Assembly: GCF_028716865.1 (NCBI RefSeq)
Contig: NZ_JAQUOY010000008.1
Location: forward strand, 22,994 to 86,993
Direction of reading: 5' to 3'
From: Candidatus Methylomirabilis sp.
GTDB taxonomy: Bacteria; Methylomirabilota; Methylomirabilia; Methylomirabilales; Methylomirabilaceae
Length of the DNA stretch: 64,000 nucleotides
The notes below the pieces were generated by a model. The model did no database searches. It was not told the origin of the DNA and was given only the letters and a program-made list of their open reading frames with translations. Positions 38,299 to 45,922 of the stretch are shown here, in pieces. The position numbers and the translations under genes were made by a program. The stretch's first letter is position 1. The number at the start of each line of letters is the position of its first letter.

Positions 38299-38334
38299 CT
38301 CCTTTCACCAGCCCAACAGACCCGATCCCATTCC
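38296..38334 (-). repeat. Upstream motif, copy 1
   Basis: Read on the minus strand: GGAATGGGATCGGGTCTGTTG, a short spacer, then GTGAAAGGAGGTG leading into the start codon of the ribbon-helix-helix gene. The same block recurs at 38909-38945 and 48113-48150. Confidence 0.7.
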
Positions 38335-38400
38335 TTGACGGCATCGCAGACAACAAGAGCCTGACGCTCGCTGCCCCGACCATGCGAGGGGAAAGCAGTT

Positions 38401-38901
38401 CTAAACCTGCTGATGCTGCGCCATGGAGTAGTAGCTTCCGGCCGGCTCGATGATGATGTGATCGTGGAGCTTCAGCGCCAGCGTCTCGGCCGCAAGTACG
38501 AGCAAGTGGGTGAGATCGAGGTCGTGCTGGCTTGGCTGGGTGTTGCCGGAGGGGTGGTTGTGGGCAACGATGATCGCCGCTGCACCAAAGAGCAGGGCGA
38601 ATCGGAAGACGATCTTTGAATCAACAGTGGTTTGGTCTTGGCCGCCGCTTGCAGCGACCTTATAGCCCGTGATCCGGCTGCGGGAGTTTAGGCAGAGCAC
38701 CACAAAATGCTCTTGGTCGGCATCCAACTGCCGGTAGATGGCCTGAAGGATGGCAACCGCCTCCCCTACCGATCCGCAACGCTCATCGAGCCCGGGCTCT
38801 CTGACCTCCAGTGTCACCGTTGCGGTCTTAAGCCTGTAGCGGGTCGCTGGGGCTTCAGACCTTACACTTGGCAAGAGCGCTAATTGCACGTGCTTTCCCA
38901 T
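38401..38901 (-). CDS. RadC-like JAB-domain protein
   Basis: 166-residue RadC-family protein with the complete JAMM metal motif: HNHPSGNTQPSQHDLDLT, plus the upstream glutamate of DQEHFVVLCLNSRSRI. It lacks the helix-hairpin-helix N-terminus of chromosomal RadC, which is usual for copies on plasmids and integrated elements. The biochemical role of RadC JAB proteins is unsettled. AAAGGAGGTGAGGAGGC upstream lies in copy 2 of the repeated motif. Confidence 0.85.
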   Translation of the reverse strand: MGKHVQLALLPSVRSEAPATRYRLKTATVTLEVREPGLDERCGSVGEAVAILQAIYRQLDADQEHFVVLCLNSRSRITGYKVAASGGQDQTTVDSKIVFRFALLFGAAAIIVAHNHPSGNTQPSQHDLDLTHLLVLAAETLALKLHDHIIIEPAGSYYSMAQHQQV

Positions 38902-38908
38902 GCCTCCT

Positions 38909-38945
38909 CACCTCCTTTCACCCCACAACAGACCCGATCCCATCC
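38909..38945 (-). repeat. Upstream motif, copy 2
   Basis: Minus-strand GGATGGGATCGGGTCTGTTG followed by GGGGTGAAAGGAGGTG, just before the RadC-like start. Nearly identical to copy 1, including the ribosome site. Confidence 0.7.
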
Positions 38946-39256
38946 GGCGAAGCCGGAGAGGGGACGACCCCAGCGATAGGGAACTAAAGGAGAGTGGAAA
39001 GTGGGAGGGATCAGGGCGCGGAGTCTGGGGGCACGGATCAGGCGGAGCCTGTTCCGTGAGGCGCGGCGAGGGAAGGCGGGGCGGCCAAGCATTGCGGTAT
39101 TTAGGTGCAAGGCGCAGGACCCCCAGCCCGAGCGAGGTCCGTCAGGATCTCGCGGCAGCCGATGCCGCGCCGTACCCAGGTGGAGCGCCCGATCGGCGGC
39201 AGGGGGAGCCCCAAGGGGGCGGTGGCGGGAGGGCGGGGGAAGAGGACCATCCGCAC

Positions 39257-39284
39257 AAAAAAGGCCCCGGTCAGGTCGCCGGGG
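39257..39284 (-). terminator. Rho-independent terminator overlapping gene end
   Basis: Minus strand CCCCGG-CGACCTGA-CCGGGGCC followed by TTTTTT. The stem begins inside the last codons of the DprA-like gene, so stop codon and hairpin overlap. Confidence 0.8.
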
Positions 39285-40728
39285 TCATGGCCGCCTTGCG
39301 GCTCTGGTAAGCGCCCCACAGGACGGCCCATTCGTGCGAAGGGAGCGATCCGAGACCGTTTCGCTGGCGCCGGTGCAGCTCGGTTCCAAGCTTCGGCACG
39401 TCGTGCTCGTGAGCCCGAGCGATCCGACGGAGCAGCGCCGCGGCGTGGGTCGAGAGACGCATCCCACGGTGAAGCTCGTCCTTGCGCTGTCGGTAGCGTG
39501 TCCAGGCCGCGCCCGCCTGATCGTGGGTGAGGGACATTCCGTAGAGCGCCCGACCCAGTTCCGCCAGATCGGGGAGGGATGGGCAGGCATCGATCCGGCC
39601 GACAAGGTCACGGAACCAGGCCGGCTGGGTCTCGAGCCATGGCGTAACATCGGGTTCGGGGCCGAGATGCCCGACCACGTGATAGCCGACGGAGGACAGC
39701 ACGGGGGTCTCCTCTTCGGCCTCACCCTCCTCCTGGTACGGTTCGGCATCGTCCATAGGATCGTCGGCCTGTTCCAGCATGGCCAGTTGCACCACCAAGC
39801 GGAAGAGCCCACGCCGGACGGTCTCAGTGCCCCATTCGAGAGCCTCAGCCACGTAGTAGGCAACGACCTGTTCATCGGCATCGAGCGCAAGGAAGAGTTC
39901 GCCCAGTTCCACCGCCGTAGCGGCGTCACAGCCGAACCGTTTTCGGAGCGCCGGGACCGAGAGGAACGCGGGCCGACCGTCCGAGTCATTCAAGTGCGGC
40001 GCGACGATCGTGTCACCCGCCACCTCGCAACGCTCGAACCAGAGCCGGTCGCCTTGCGACAGCGACGCGACATGGACGAAGGTTTCGTGAATGGGGCAGC
40101 CGCCCTCGGCGGGGATACGAACGATCTCCGGCAACGATTTGAAAGGCGAGGGTGATTCGGGGGGATCCGGCACCCACCGGAAGCCACCCGCCCAAGCGTC
40201 CGAAGAACACCGCAGCGGAACCCAGCGCCCCCCATCGAACGTCGGCAGGACCGCGCCCCCGCCACAGACGAACGCCACCACCCGAAGGCCCCGAGCCAGG
40301 GCACAACGGAGGGTGAAGTGAGTGCCCCGTGACGGGCCGTGCAGGAAGGCCACGACCCCCGCCGCCGATTCCACCAAGGCCGCCGTGCGTGATTTAAGGG
40401 CGGCAACGGCGACATCCCGCGAAGCCCCGCGAACGAGCGACCCGGACACCACCGAGCCCCCCAGCGCCGAGAACCGGGCCAGGGACCCACGGCAATCCCG
40501 AGGCGCAACGGAGACATCGCCGGGAAGGGTGACGACCGACGTGGCGCAGGCCCCGCCACCCGCGTTGACAAGGGACCGAAGCGTGAACAGATCAGCCCCG
40601 ACCGCCCCGCCCGACCCGACACCGAGGCCACGACCCAGGAGGGAGCGGACCACCGAAGCAACCCGGGGTTCCCACGACGACGGAAGCGACCGCGAACCAA
40701 CAACCGCAACGTAACGACCAGCAGCCAT
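39271..40728 (-). CDS. SLOG/DprA-like Rossmann protein with unknown C-terminal half
   Basis: 485 residues. The N-terminal ~150 (YVAVVGSRSLPSSWEPRVAS, VGSGGAVGADLFTLRSLV, VVAFLHGPSRGTHFTLRCAL) fit the SLOG superfamily that includes DprA and nucleotide-sensing effectors: GSR, SGGAxGAD and the later GPSxGT loop. The remaining ~300 residues, with RKRFGCDAATAVELGELFL and an acidic patch, are not recognised. ATG 40728 after GGGAGGTGCG is used; the frame is open far upstream without signals. On a mobile element this may bind single-stranded DNA or a nucleotide ligand; undecided. Confidence 0.7.
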   Translation of the reverse strand: MAAGRYVAVVGSRSLPSSWEPRVASVVRSLLGRGLGVGSGGAVGADLFTLRSLVNAGGGACATSVVTLPGDVSVAPRDCRGSLARFSALGGSVVSGSLVRGASRDVAVAALKSRTAALVESAAGVVAFLHGPSRGTHFTLRCALARGLRVVAFVCGGGAVLPTFDGGRWVPLRCSSDAWAGGFRWVPDPPESPSPFKSLPEIVRIPAEGGCPIHETFVHVASLSQGDRLWFERCEVAGDTIVAPHLNDSDGRPAFLSVPALRKRFGCDAATAVELGELFLALDADEQVVAYYVAEALEWGTETVRRGLFRLVVQLAMLEQADDPMDDAEPYQEEGEAEEETPVLSSVGYHVVGHLGPEPDVTPWLETQPAWFRDLVGRIDACPSLPDLAELGRALYGMSLTHDQAGAAWTRYRQRKDELHRGMRLSTHAAALLRRIARAHEHDVPKLGTELHRRQRNGLGSLPSHEWAVLWGAYQSRKAAMTPAT

Positions 40729-41382
40729 GACGCACCTCCCGAAGCAACGGCCGGGACCAGCCCCGACACCACCCGCAAGCCCAATGCAAGCAGGTATAAA
40801 AAGGAGACCGCCCCAGGTGGAGCAAGGCCGATGTTCGGAAGAGAGAGTTATGCTATGGCAACAGATAGAGGGAGGCCGGATTGGTGGGGATCGGCAACCA
40901 TCGGAAGGCCGCTGCGGAATGGTTTCGCCGGAGTCACCGAAGGCCGAAACGAAGTGGAGGACCTCCGGCCCAGCCCCCGAGGAATAAATGGAGGGGACCC
41001 GCTGGGGAGGAGGCCGTTTATGCCGCAGGGGGCGGTCGGCGCGGCGGTTGCTTTTTCGCAAGCGCCGTGACGAGGGCCGGAGGTTGACGCAGGCGAAAGG
41101 GGCGGTACAATCAGAAAAGCTGCGTGCGAGGCGAGCCCCCCGCCACAAGACGTGGGCCAGTCGACACCGTTCTTCGCCGGCCACCGCGGCCCCCAGGCCG
41201 CCATCACAAGGCAACCAGCGTCCGGTCATCCCAACAAGCTCGTAAGACTACGGCCCGGGCGGTAGGTGTGTTGTAGGGATATGATCCCCGCCTATCGACA
41301 CCGCTTTTCGCATGGCACTCCGCGCCCCAGCGCGGCCCACCCTGGCAACCAGCGTCCGACTATCCAGAGGAAGAGAGGAGGT
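40729..41382. other. Intergenic, no supported gene
   Basis: About 650 GC-rich bases. Several open frames exist on both strands but none has a ribosome site plus protein-like composition. The phrase GGCAACCAGCGTCCG occurs twice, near 41211 and 41345, a short direct repeat. It includes the upstream region of the SLOG-like gene. Confidence 0.5.
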
Positions 41383-41703
41383 ATGGCATTAGGGGAATGT
41401 GAGGCCGGCCCGATCACGATCGTCGCCTCTACGACATCCTACAGGGTCTCTTCAGGACGCTTCCGAAATGTATTGGTCCGGCGACGTGGAAATCTTGCGG
41501 TAGGCTCCCTGCTCGGATCGCACACCAAAGCGGTGGATGCGGGGACGGCGCGGCGCGGCCCATGCCGCCAGCGGTATGCATGGGGCGTGACGCGCCTTAA
41601 GATGGCGGGATATGGCTCATCTCGCGCCGATGGAGCGCCAGAGTGGCGAGCTGAGCGGGCGTTCGGAGAACTCAGGTATCAAGCAGGGCCGATAGGCGAT
41701 TAA
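41383..41703 (+). CDS. Uncertain hypothetical ORF
   Basis: 106-codon frame starting at ATG after AGAGGAGGT. Composition is Arg/Gly/Ala-rich with no recognised domain. The ribosome site is the only positive evidence, and the sequence could be chance in GC-rich DNA. Confidence 0.25.
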   Translation: MALGECEAGPITIVASTTSYRVSSGRFRNVLVRRRGNLAVGSLLGSHTKAVDAGTARRGPCRQRYAWGVTRLKMAGYGSSRADGAPEWRAERAFGELRYQAGPIGD

Positions 41704-41789
41704 GGCAAATCTCAGTCCGGTGGACAGCCGTGCTGACATGATCAGTAGGAAGAAAAATCGCCTTTATAGTAGAGGGGATAGTACGCAGC

Positions 41790-41819
41790 CCTGCCTGTGC
41801 GTCTCCGCACGCAGACAGG
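41790..41819 (-). terminator. Hairpin after the YdjM-like gene
   Basis: Minus strand CTGTCTGCGTGCG-GAGA-CGCAC-AGGCAG forms a stem-loop ten bases past the stop codon of the YdjM-like gene. There is no T tract, so it may stabilise or process the transcript rather than terminate it. Confidence 0.4.
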
Positions 41820-41828
41820 TCTCGTGTG

Positions 41829-42320
41829 CTAGAACATCGAGAACCGATGCTCCAGGTACTCCCGCTTATCGATCACCTGTTCCTCGTAGAGCTTGCCCCA
41901 TGGTCGCCTAATGAAGCTTCCCTCGCTCCCCGGTTGGACCACGAGGAGGGCGAGCAGCAGGATCCCGGCAGCCAGGGCCAGCTCCATCGGTGAGCCAACC
42001 CGGAGCCGCCCACTGAAGAGCACGAGGTTCTGCCCCCCTTCCAGGAAGACAGGAATGCCGGTCGGCGACAGGGCGTCGCAGAGCAGATGCGCCACCACGA
42101 CCCCGATCCAGGCGTCCCGAAGGGGCGGGATCGACGCGAAGAGGGTGAGGATGACCGCGTGCAGCGCCAACGAGTGGGAGATCCCACGGTGCCGGAGGTT
42201 CGTGCCTGGTATCTTCTCCACGAGATCAGGCAGGATCGTGCCGATCCCCACGGCGACCGGGTTCATCCCCGTGACATGAGCGAGTGCATAGCCGACTGTC
42301 AGGTGCGATGCCCAGATCAT
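41829..42320 (-). CDS. YdjM-like (DUF457) membrane metal-dependent hydrolase
   Basis: 163-residue protein with about four membrane helices and the conserved acidic and histidine motifs of the YdjM family: GTILPDLVEK, LRHRGISHSLALH and VVAHLLCDALSPTGI. These are putative metal-binding inner-membrane proteins of unknown substrate. The ATG overlaps the ATPase gene stop, making it the last gene of the six-gene minus-strand operon (41829-45723). Confidence 0.8.
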   Translation of the reverse strand: MIWASHLTVGYALAHVTGMNPVAVGIGTILPDLVEKIPGTNLRHRGISHSLALHAVILTLFASIPPLRDAWIGVVVAHLLCDALSPTGIPVFLEGGQNLVLFSGRLRVGSPMELALAAGILLLALLVVQPGSEGSFIRRPWGKLYEEQVIDKREYLEHRFSMF

Positions 42321-43474
42321 TGTTCCCTCGCGAAGTAGGGAGTCACCGTGACCGGCTCCCAGCCACGGCCTCCCTTTCTCAGATAGCCCTCGAAGGGCTG
42401 CTTCAATAACAGGAGGCTCCCTTCGCTCAAGAGGAGCTTTGACGTGGTCGAGCGAATCGCTGTCTCTGCATGCATCAGGACCAGTTTGGTGGCCACATTG
42501 TCCAAGATATCGCTTGAGAAATGCCGGAGATCCTGCGCCGCCAGGAGGACCATCAACCCGAACTTTCGCCCCTCCGATACCAGGCGATTCAGGATGGCCA
42601 GGGGGTCACTCTTCGACTTGGCCAGGATCAGCTTGGCCTCGTCCAGGATAATGGCGCCCCGGAGCGTGGGCTTCTGTCCTGCTAAGACCATCGTCCAGAA
42701 GAGCTGCCGGAGAAGCACATCCACGGCCAGGTACTGCAGCTCATGGGGCAGGCCGGACAGGTCCACCCGCATCCAGCCCTTCGGGGGGAGGGGGATAAGC
42801 CGATTCCGGGAGAACAGACCGCAAACAACGAGCGGCCGAAATTTGACATGCAGGGAGGCGAGGGACTCCCGCGCCCTGCCCTTGGCCTCTGCCTCCTGCA
42901 TCGTGAGGAGCGCCCAGAGGGTTTGAAAGGTTGGAAGCGGCTCCCTCCACGTCCGCGGCTCCTGCGTGATACCCTGCGCCTGATAAACTGTCTGAAGCAA
43001 CTCGGTTAACACCCCCTGCTGGTAGCTCCCCATGGGAGGGAAGGCCCGTTTTAAGCGACTTCGAATTACTTCGATGGCCCCGTTGGGGCCGCCGGCCCGT
43101 TCATCCTTTGGGAAGGCGAAAAGAGAGAGGCCCCAGGGCGAGCGAAAGTGGAGAGGCATATCTTTCACTCCCCCCACGTGAAGATCTCCATGCAGGTCCA
43201 GGATCAGGCCCCAGGGCAGCGCTCGCTTGAGTTCGTGGATCAGGGCCTTCAAGGTCTGGCTCTTTCCCGCCCCGCTTCCGCCCACGGCCAGAAAGTGAGG
43301 GTTGGGGAGGACCTGGGGATCCCACCGGACCTCCCTGCCCAGCGCCTGGCCCAGCAGGAGACCCTGGTCTTGATCCGGGGTCTCGTCCGTAACGTTCGTC
43401 ACCTCGGGACTCTCACGCTGCGCCCGTTCCCACAAGGCCTTGGCCATGGGGATCAGGAACGCCCACGGGATCAT
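42317..43474 (-). CDS. HerA/VirB4-TraD-like DNA-pumping ATPase
   Basis: 385-residue ATPase with an N-terminal hydrophobic start (IPWAFLIPMAKALW). Walker A is LAVGGSGAGKSQTLKALIHE (~75-90), Walker B GAIILDEAKLILA (~270) and the sensor region VLLAAQDLRHFSSDILDNVA, with WGLILDLHGDLH nearby. This pattern belongs to the HerA/FtsK-like family of type IV coupling and DNA-translocation ATPases. ATG 43474 overlaps the preceding stop (ATGA). On this element it could drive conjugative DNA transfer, packaging or defence; no other recognisable type IV secretion gene is present. Confidence 0.78.
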   Translation of the reverse strand: MIPWAFLIPMAKALWERAQRESPEVTNVTDETPDQDQGLLLGQALGREVRWDPQVLPNPHFLAVGGSGAGKSQTLKALIHELKRALPWGLILDLHGDLHVGGVKDMPLHFRSPWGLSLFAFPKDERAGGPNGAIEVIRSRLKRAFPPMGSYQQGVLTELLQTVYQAQGITQEPRTWREPLPTFQTLWALLTMQEAEAKGRARESLASLHVKFRPLVVCGLFSRNRLIPLPPKGWMRVDLSGLPHELQYLAVDVLLRQLFWTMVLAGQKPTLRGAIILDEAKLILAKSKSDPLAILNRLVSEGRKFGLMVLLAAQDLRHFSSDILDNVATKLVLMHAETAIRSTTSKLLLSEGSLLLLKQPFEGYLRKGGRGWEPVTVTPYFAREQ

Positions 43475-44292
43475 GTGCGTCCCCCTCGATTGATGCCATA
43501 GAAGATATACCGGATGGCAGCCGCCAGGAAGACCAAGGAGTGCAGGCCGGCCAGCATGAAGAAGACGACGACCACGGCCACCAGAATATAGGTGATATCG
43601 AAGGTTCTTCCTCCACCGCCCAGTGTGACTGCCTTCGGGTTCTTTGGCTCGAGCCTCGCTCTCAGCCTCCACGGAAGCTCCCCCACTCTGGAGCAGGTGA
43701 CGACCACTCGCTTCGCCCGCTCGACGGCCCGGACCAGGAGATCCAGCTTCCGCCCCTGGGCGGCGGCGAGGTGGGCATTGTCCAGGAGGAGCACCGACCC
43801 CTCGCACTGCCGGAGAAAGAGGGGAATCCGGTCGGAGAGCCGCTTGCCAGGGAGATCGACGAGGGTGTCGCCCAGCGGCAGGAGCGCGTCCACGATCAGC
43901 ACCCGCTCCCCGCTCGCCTCGAACTGTTTTGCCAGCGCCTGGAGCCGTTGGCTCTTGCCTGTGTTGGGTCCCCCCTCGATGATCAGTGGCTGGCCATCCT
44001 TCAGGTAGCTCTCCCGCCGCTCGCTTCCCCACTGTTCCCGGAGAATGAGACGGGCGGCGCCATAGAGCCGCCGGACCCGAAAGCCGAAGCGGGCACCCGC
44101 GCCTCCCGCGTGGGGCCTGGGCGCTTGCCTCGTGAGCCGGTTTAACAGGCTGTTAAACAACGGGTAGCGGCGTCGTCCTGGCCGAGGACACGACAAACCC
44201 TTACGTCGGGCTTGGACATAGGCCGTCATGCAGGCCCGTCCCCACCTCTGGCCGGGATAGGCCGGCTCCTGTCTACACCGCCGGCAGATCAT
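43471..44292 (-). CDS. Zinc-ribbon P-loop protein with C-terminal membrane anchor
   Basis: 273 residues. The N-terminus MICRRCRQEPAYPGQRWGRA carries paired cysteines like a zinc knuckle. Walker A is IIEGGPNTGKSQRLQALAKQ (~110) and Walker B SVLLLDNAHLAAA. Near the end, TYILVAVVVVFFMLAGLHSL is a membrane helix. ATG 44292 is chosen because it overlaps the stop of the secreted gene upstream. It looks like a membrane-tethered AAA/STAND-like partner of the HerA-type ATPase with which it is coupled. No family name can be given. Confidence 0.65.
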   Translation of the reverse strand: MICRRCRQEPAYPGQRWGRACMTAYVQARRKGLSCPRPGRRRYPLFNSLLNRLTRQAPRPHAGGAGARFGFRVRRLYGAARLILREQWGSERRESYLKDGQPLIIEGGPNTGKSQRLQALAKQFEASGERVLIVDALLPLGDTLVDLPGKRLSDRIPLFLRQCEGSVLLLDNAHLAAAQGRKLDLLVRAVERAKRVVVTCSRVGELPWRLRARLEPKNPKAVTLGGGGRTFDITYILVAVVVVFFMLAGLHSLVFLAAAIRYIFYGINRGGRT

Positions 44293-44915
44293 GATCCGTT
44301 CAGCATCGCCCGGAGCGTCGGCTGCTGGGCTGGCGGAATCAGCCCCGCGAGCTTCTCGATGAGGGAGCCGATCTGCGCCCGCCGTTGCTCGATCTCGACC
44401 TTCTTGCCGTACAGCTCCAAAAGGAAGTGGTTCGCCTCCTTCTGATACTCCACCCCTTCCCGGACCCGCCGGCCGGTCCACTGAAGCTGCTCGTCCATCT
44501 CCTTCAGCAGTTCCTCGCCAAGTCTGACCTGGGCCTGGAGCGCGCGAAGCTCCTGAAGCAGCGCGGCGGCCTCCCGCTGCACCTCCCGCTCGACCTCCAG
44601 CACCTTCAGCGTGCGTTCGGCCTTCTCCCGCCGGTCCAAGAGGGGCAGCGAGGCGACAACCCCCACGCCCTGGCCCTCCAGTCCGGCGTTCGGGAGCAGC
44701 ACCCGGCCTCGGGCCTCGATCTTCAGCAGGTTCCCCGGGGTGGGGAGCAGGGCCTGGGCCTCCCGGATCCGGGGCGAGTGCTGCACGATGAAGGCGATGA
44801 TCGTCTGATCGGAGGGAGCCTCCGCAGCGAAGGCGCAGGGAACCAGGGCGAGACAGAGCCACAGCAGGAGAAAGGGCATCGTGCCGCGTTTCATCGAGCT
44901 ATTGCTCGGCATCAT
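44289..44915 (-). CDS. Secreted or periplasmic coiled-coil protein
   Basis: 208 residues with a signal peptide (LLLWLCLALVPCAFA) and a long helical coiled-coil region (~90-180: EVQREAAALLQELRALQAQV, KKVEIEQRRAQIGSLIEKLA). The layout resembles TolC-like or adaptor-type periplasmic helices, but it is too short for a TolC monomer. Overlaps both neighbours by four bases. It may form the envelope-spanning part of an apparatus with the two ATPases; this is inference from context. Confidence 0.6.
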   Translation of the reverse strand: MMPSNSSMKRGTMPFLLLWLCLALVPCAFAAEAPSDQTIIAFIVQHSPRIREAQALLPTPGNLLKIEARGRVLLPNAGLEGQGVGVVASLPLLDRREKAERTLKVLEVEREVQREAAALLQELRALQAQVRLGEELLKEMDEQLQWTGRRVREGVEYQKEANHFLLELYGKKVEIEQRRAQIGSLIEKLAGLIPPAQQPTLRAMLNGS

Positions 44916-45403
44916 TGTTTCTCCGCCGTCGCCAGTGCCTGCTCAAACCGCTGATGACGGAGATGGCACAGGCCCACGGCGACGGCATCGCTGATGTTGT
45001 TGTTGGCGACGTAGATTCCCGTCAGCCGTTTGACCATCTGCCGGACCTGCTCCTTGTCCGCCGTCCGGTTGCCCGACACCGCCTGCTTCACCTCGAAGGT
45101 GGTGTACTCATGGACCCGGAGGTGATGGAGATTCGCCAGGGTGAGAATCATCCCTCGCACCCCGCCCAGCTTGAGGGCCGTGTCAGGGTTAACCCCGACA
45201 AACGGCAACTCGATAGCCAGGTCCACCGGCTTCAGCTTCTTGATCAGTCTGGCCAGGCTCTCCTGGAGCACCTGCAGCCGGTCCTGCTCCGGGTACGCCG
45301 GGTTGGTCTTGATGGCCAGGGTGGTGACGACCCGCTCTGTCTGTTGGTCCACAAGGGCTACTCCCGTTTCGGCTAAACTAGGATCGAGCGCCAAGGTCAA
45401 CAT
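44912..45403 (-). CDS. RuvC-like Holliday-junction resolvase
   Basis: 163 residues. MLTLALDPSLAETGVALVD holds the first catalytic Asp, DLAIELPFVGVNPDTALKL the Glu, and NNNISDAVAVGLCHLRH the distal Asp pair position, the RuvC arrangement. SGNRTADKEQVRQMVKRL is also typical. A second resolvase on an integrated element would resolve recombination or replication intermediates of the element itself. Confidence 0.85.
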   Translation of the reverse strand: MLTLALDPSLAETGVALVDQQTERVVTTLAIKTNPAYPEQDRLQVLQESLARLIKKLKPVDLAIELPFVGVNPDTALKLGGVRGMILTLANLHHLRVHEYTTFEVKQAVSGNRTADKEQVRQMVKRLTGIYVANNNISDAVAVGLCHLRHQRFEQALATAEKQ

Positions 45404-45723
45404 CGCATTGTCCCTCCCATGGGGTCTTCAGCCCCGTGTTCCGCCCACACCCAGAGGATCGCCTCAGCAAGCGTGACCGGCGTGTAGGCCCCTTCCCGGG
45501 TGTAGCGGTAGGCCTGACCATGCCAGGCCAGGTTCAGATACCGACGGGTCCGGATATGTTTGTAGAGGAAGATGGTCGTCCCCCCCTGCCGGACCTGTCC
45601 CATTGCCATGAACTGGGCACAGAGGGCGGAGCCCACCAGCCGGAAAAGGGGTTCCCACTCCGGGAGATCCGGCACCTCGATCCGGCCAGCAGGGGGCGTG
45701 TACTGGTCCAAGCTCATCGCCAC
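45397..45723 (-). CDS. Hypothetical protein, first gene of the six-gene operon
   Basis: 108 residues (YTPPAGRIEVPDLPEWEPLF, TTIFLYKHIRTRRYLNLAWH). No recognised family. The 3' end overlaps ruvC by seven bases. It follows the large palindrome at 45807-45922, which lies where its promoter should be. Confidence 0.6.
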   Translation of the reverse strand: MAMSLDQYTPPAGRIEVPDLPEWEPLFRLVGSALCAQFMAMGQVRQGGTTIFLYKHIRTRRYLNLAWHGQAYRYTREGAYTPVTLAEAILWVWAEHGAEDPMGGTMRC

Positions 45724-45806
45724 TCAGTTCTCTTCGTGCTGATGCTCATCGGCGTTGTGCTATCGCTCAACTTCCGCACTTTTTTCATTCCCCTCGTTTT
45801 TGATCT

Positions 45807-45922
45807 GTGATGTGTAGAGAACCCGCGTCTGGCCTGCTTTCTCTACGGATTGGAATCCGTGATGCATCACGCTTCCCGATCCGTAGAGAGCCCGCATGGG
45901 TCCTGCATTCTCTACACATCAC
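45807..45922. repeat. 116-bp symmetric compound palindrome
   Basis: The central perfect palindrome GTGATGCATCAC (45859-45870) has the same centre as outer arms GTGATGTGTAGAGAA (45807-45821) and TTCTCTACACATCAC (45908-45922). Inside each half is a further inverted pair GTAGAGA...TCTCTAC spanning about 33 bases, and the two halves also align as direct repeats (GTAGAGAxCCCGC...CCTGCxTTCTCTAC). It sits between the primase-helicase gene end and the six-gene operon start, with its right arm covering the primase stop codon. Candidate operator, replication origin or transfer origin of the element. Confidence 0.85.

Noticed and set aside
39001..40155. Plus-strand 384-codon open frame opposite the SLOG-like gene
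   Set aside because: The opposing strand has GSR, SGGAxGAD and GPSxGT motifs, a good ribosome site and a terminator; the plus frame has none.
45807..45922. CRISPR repeat reading of the repeated GTAGAGA blocks
   Set aside because: Only two inverted and symmetric units, no regular spacers and no cas1/cas2; the structure is a palindrome.
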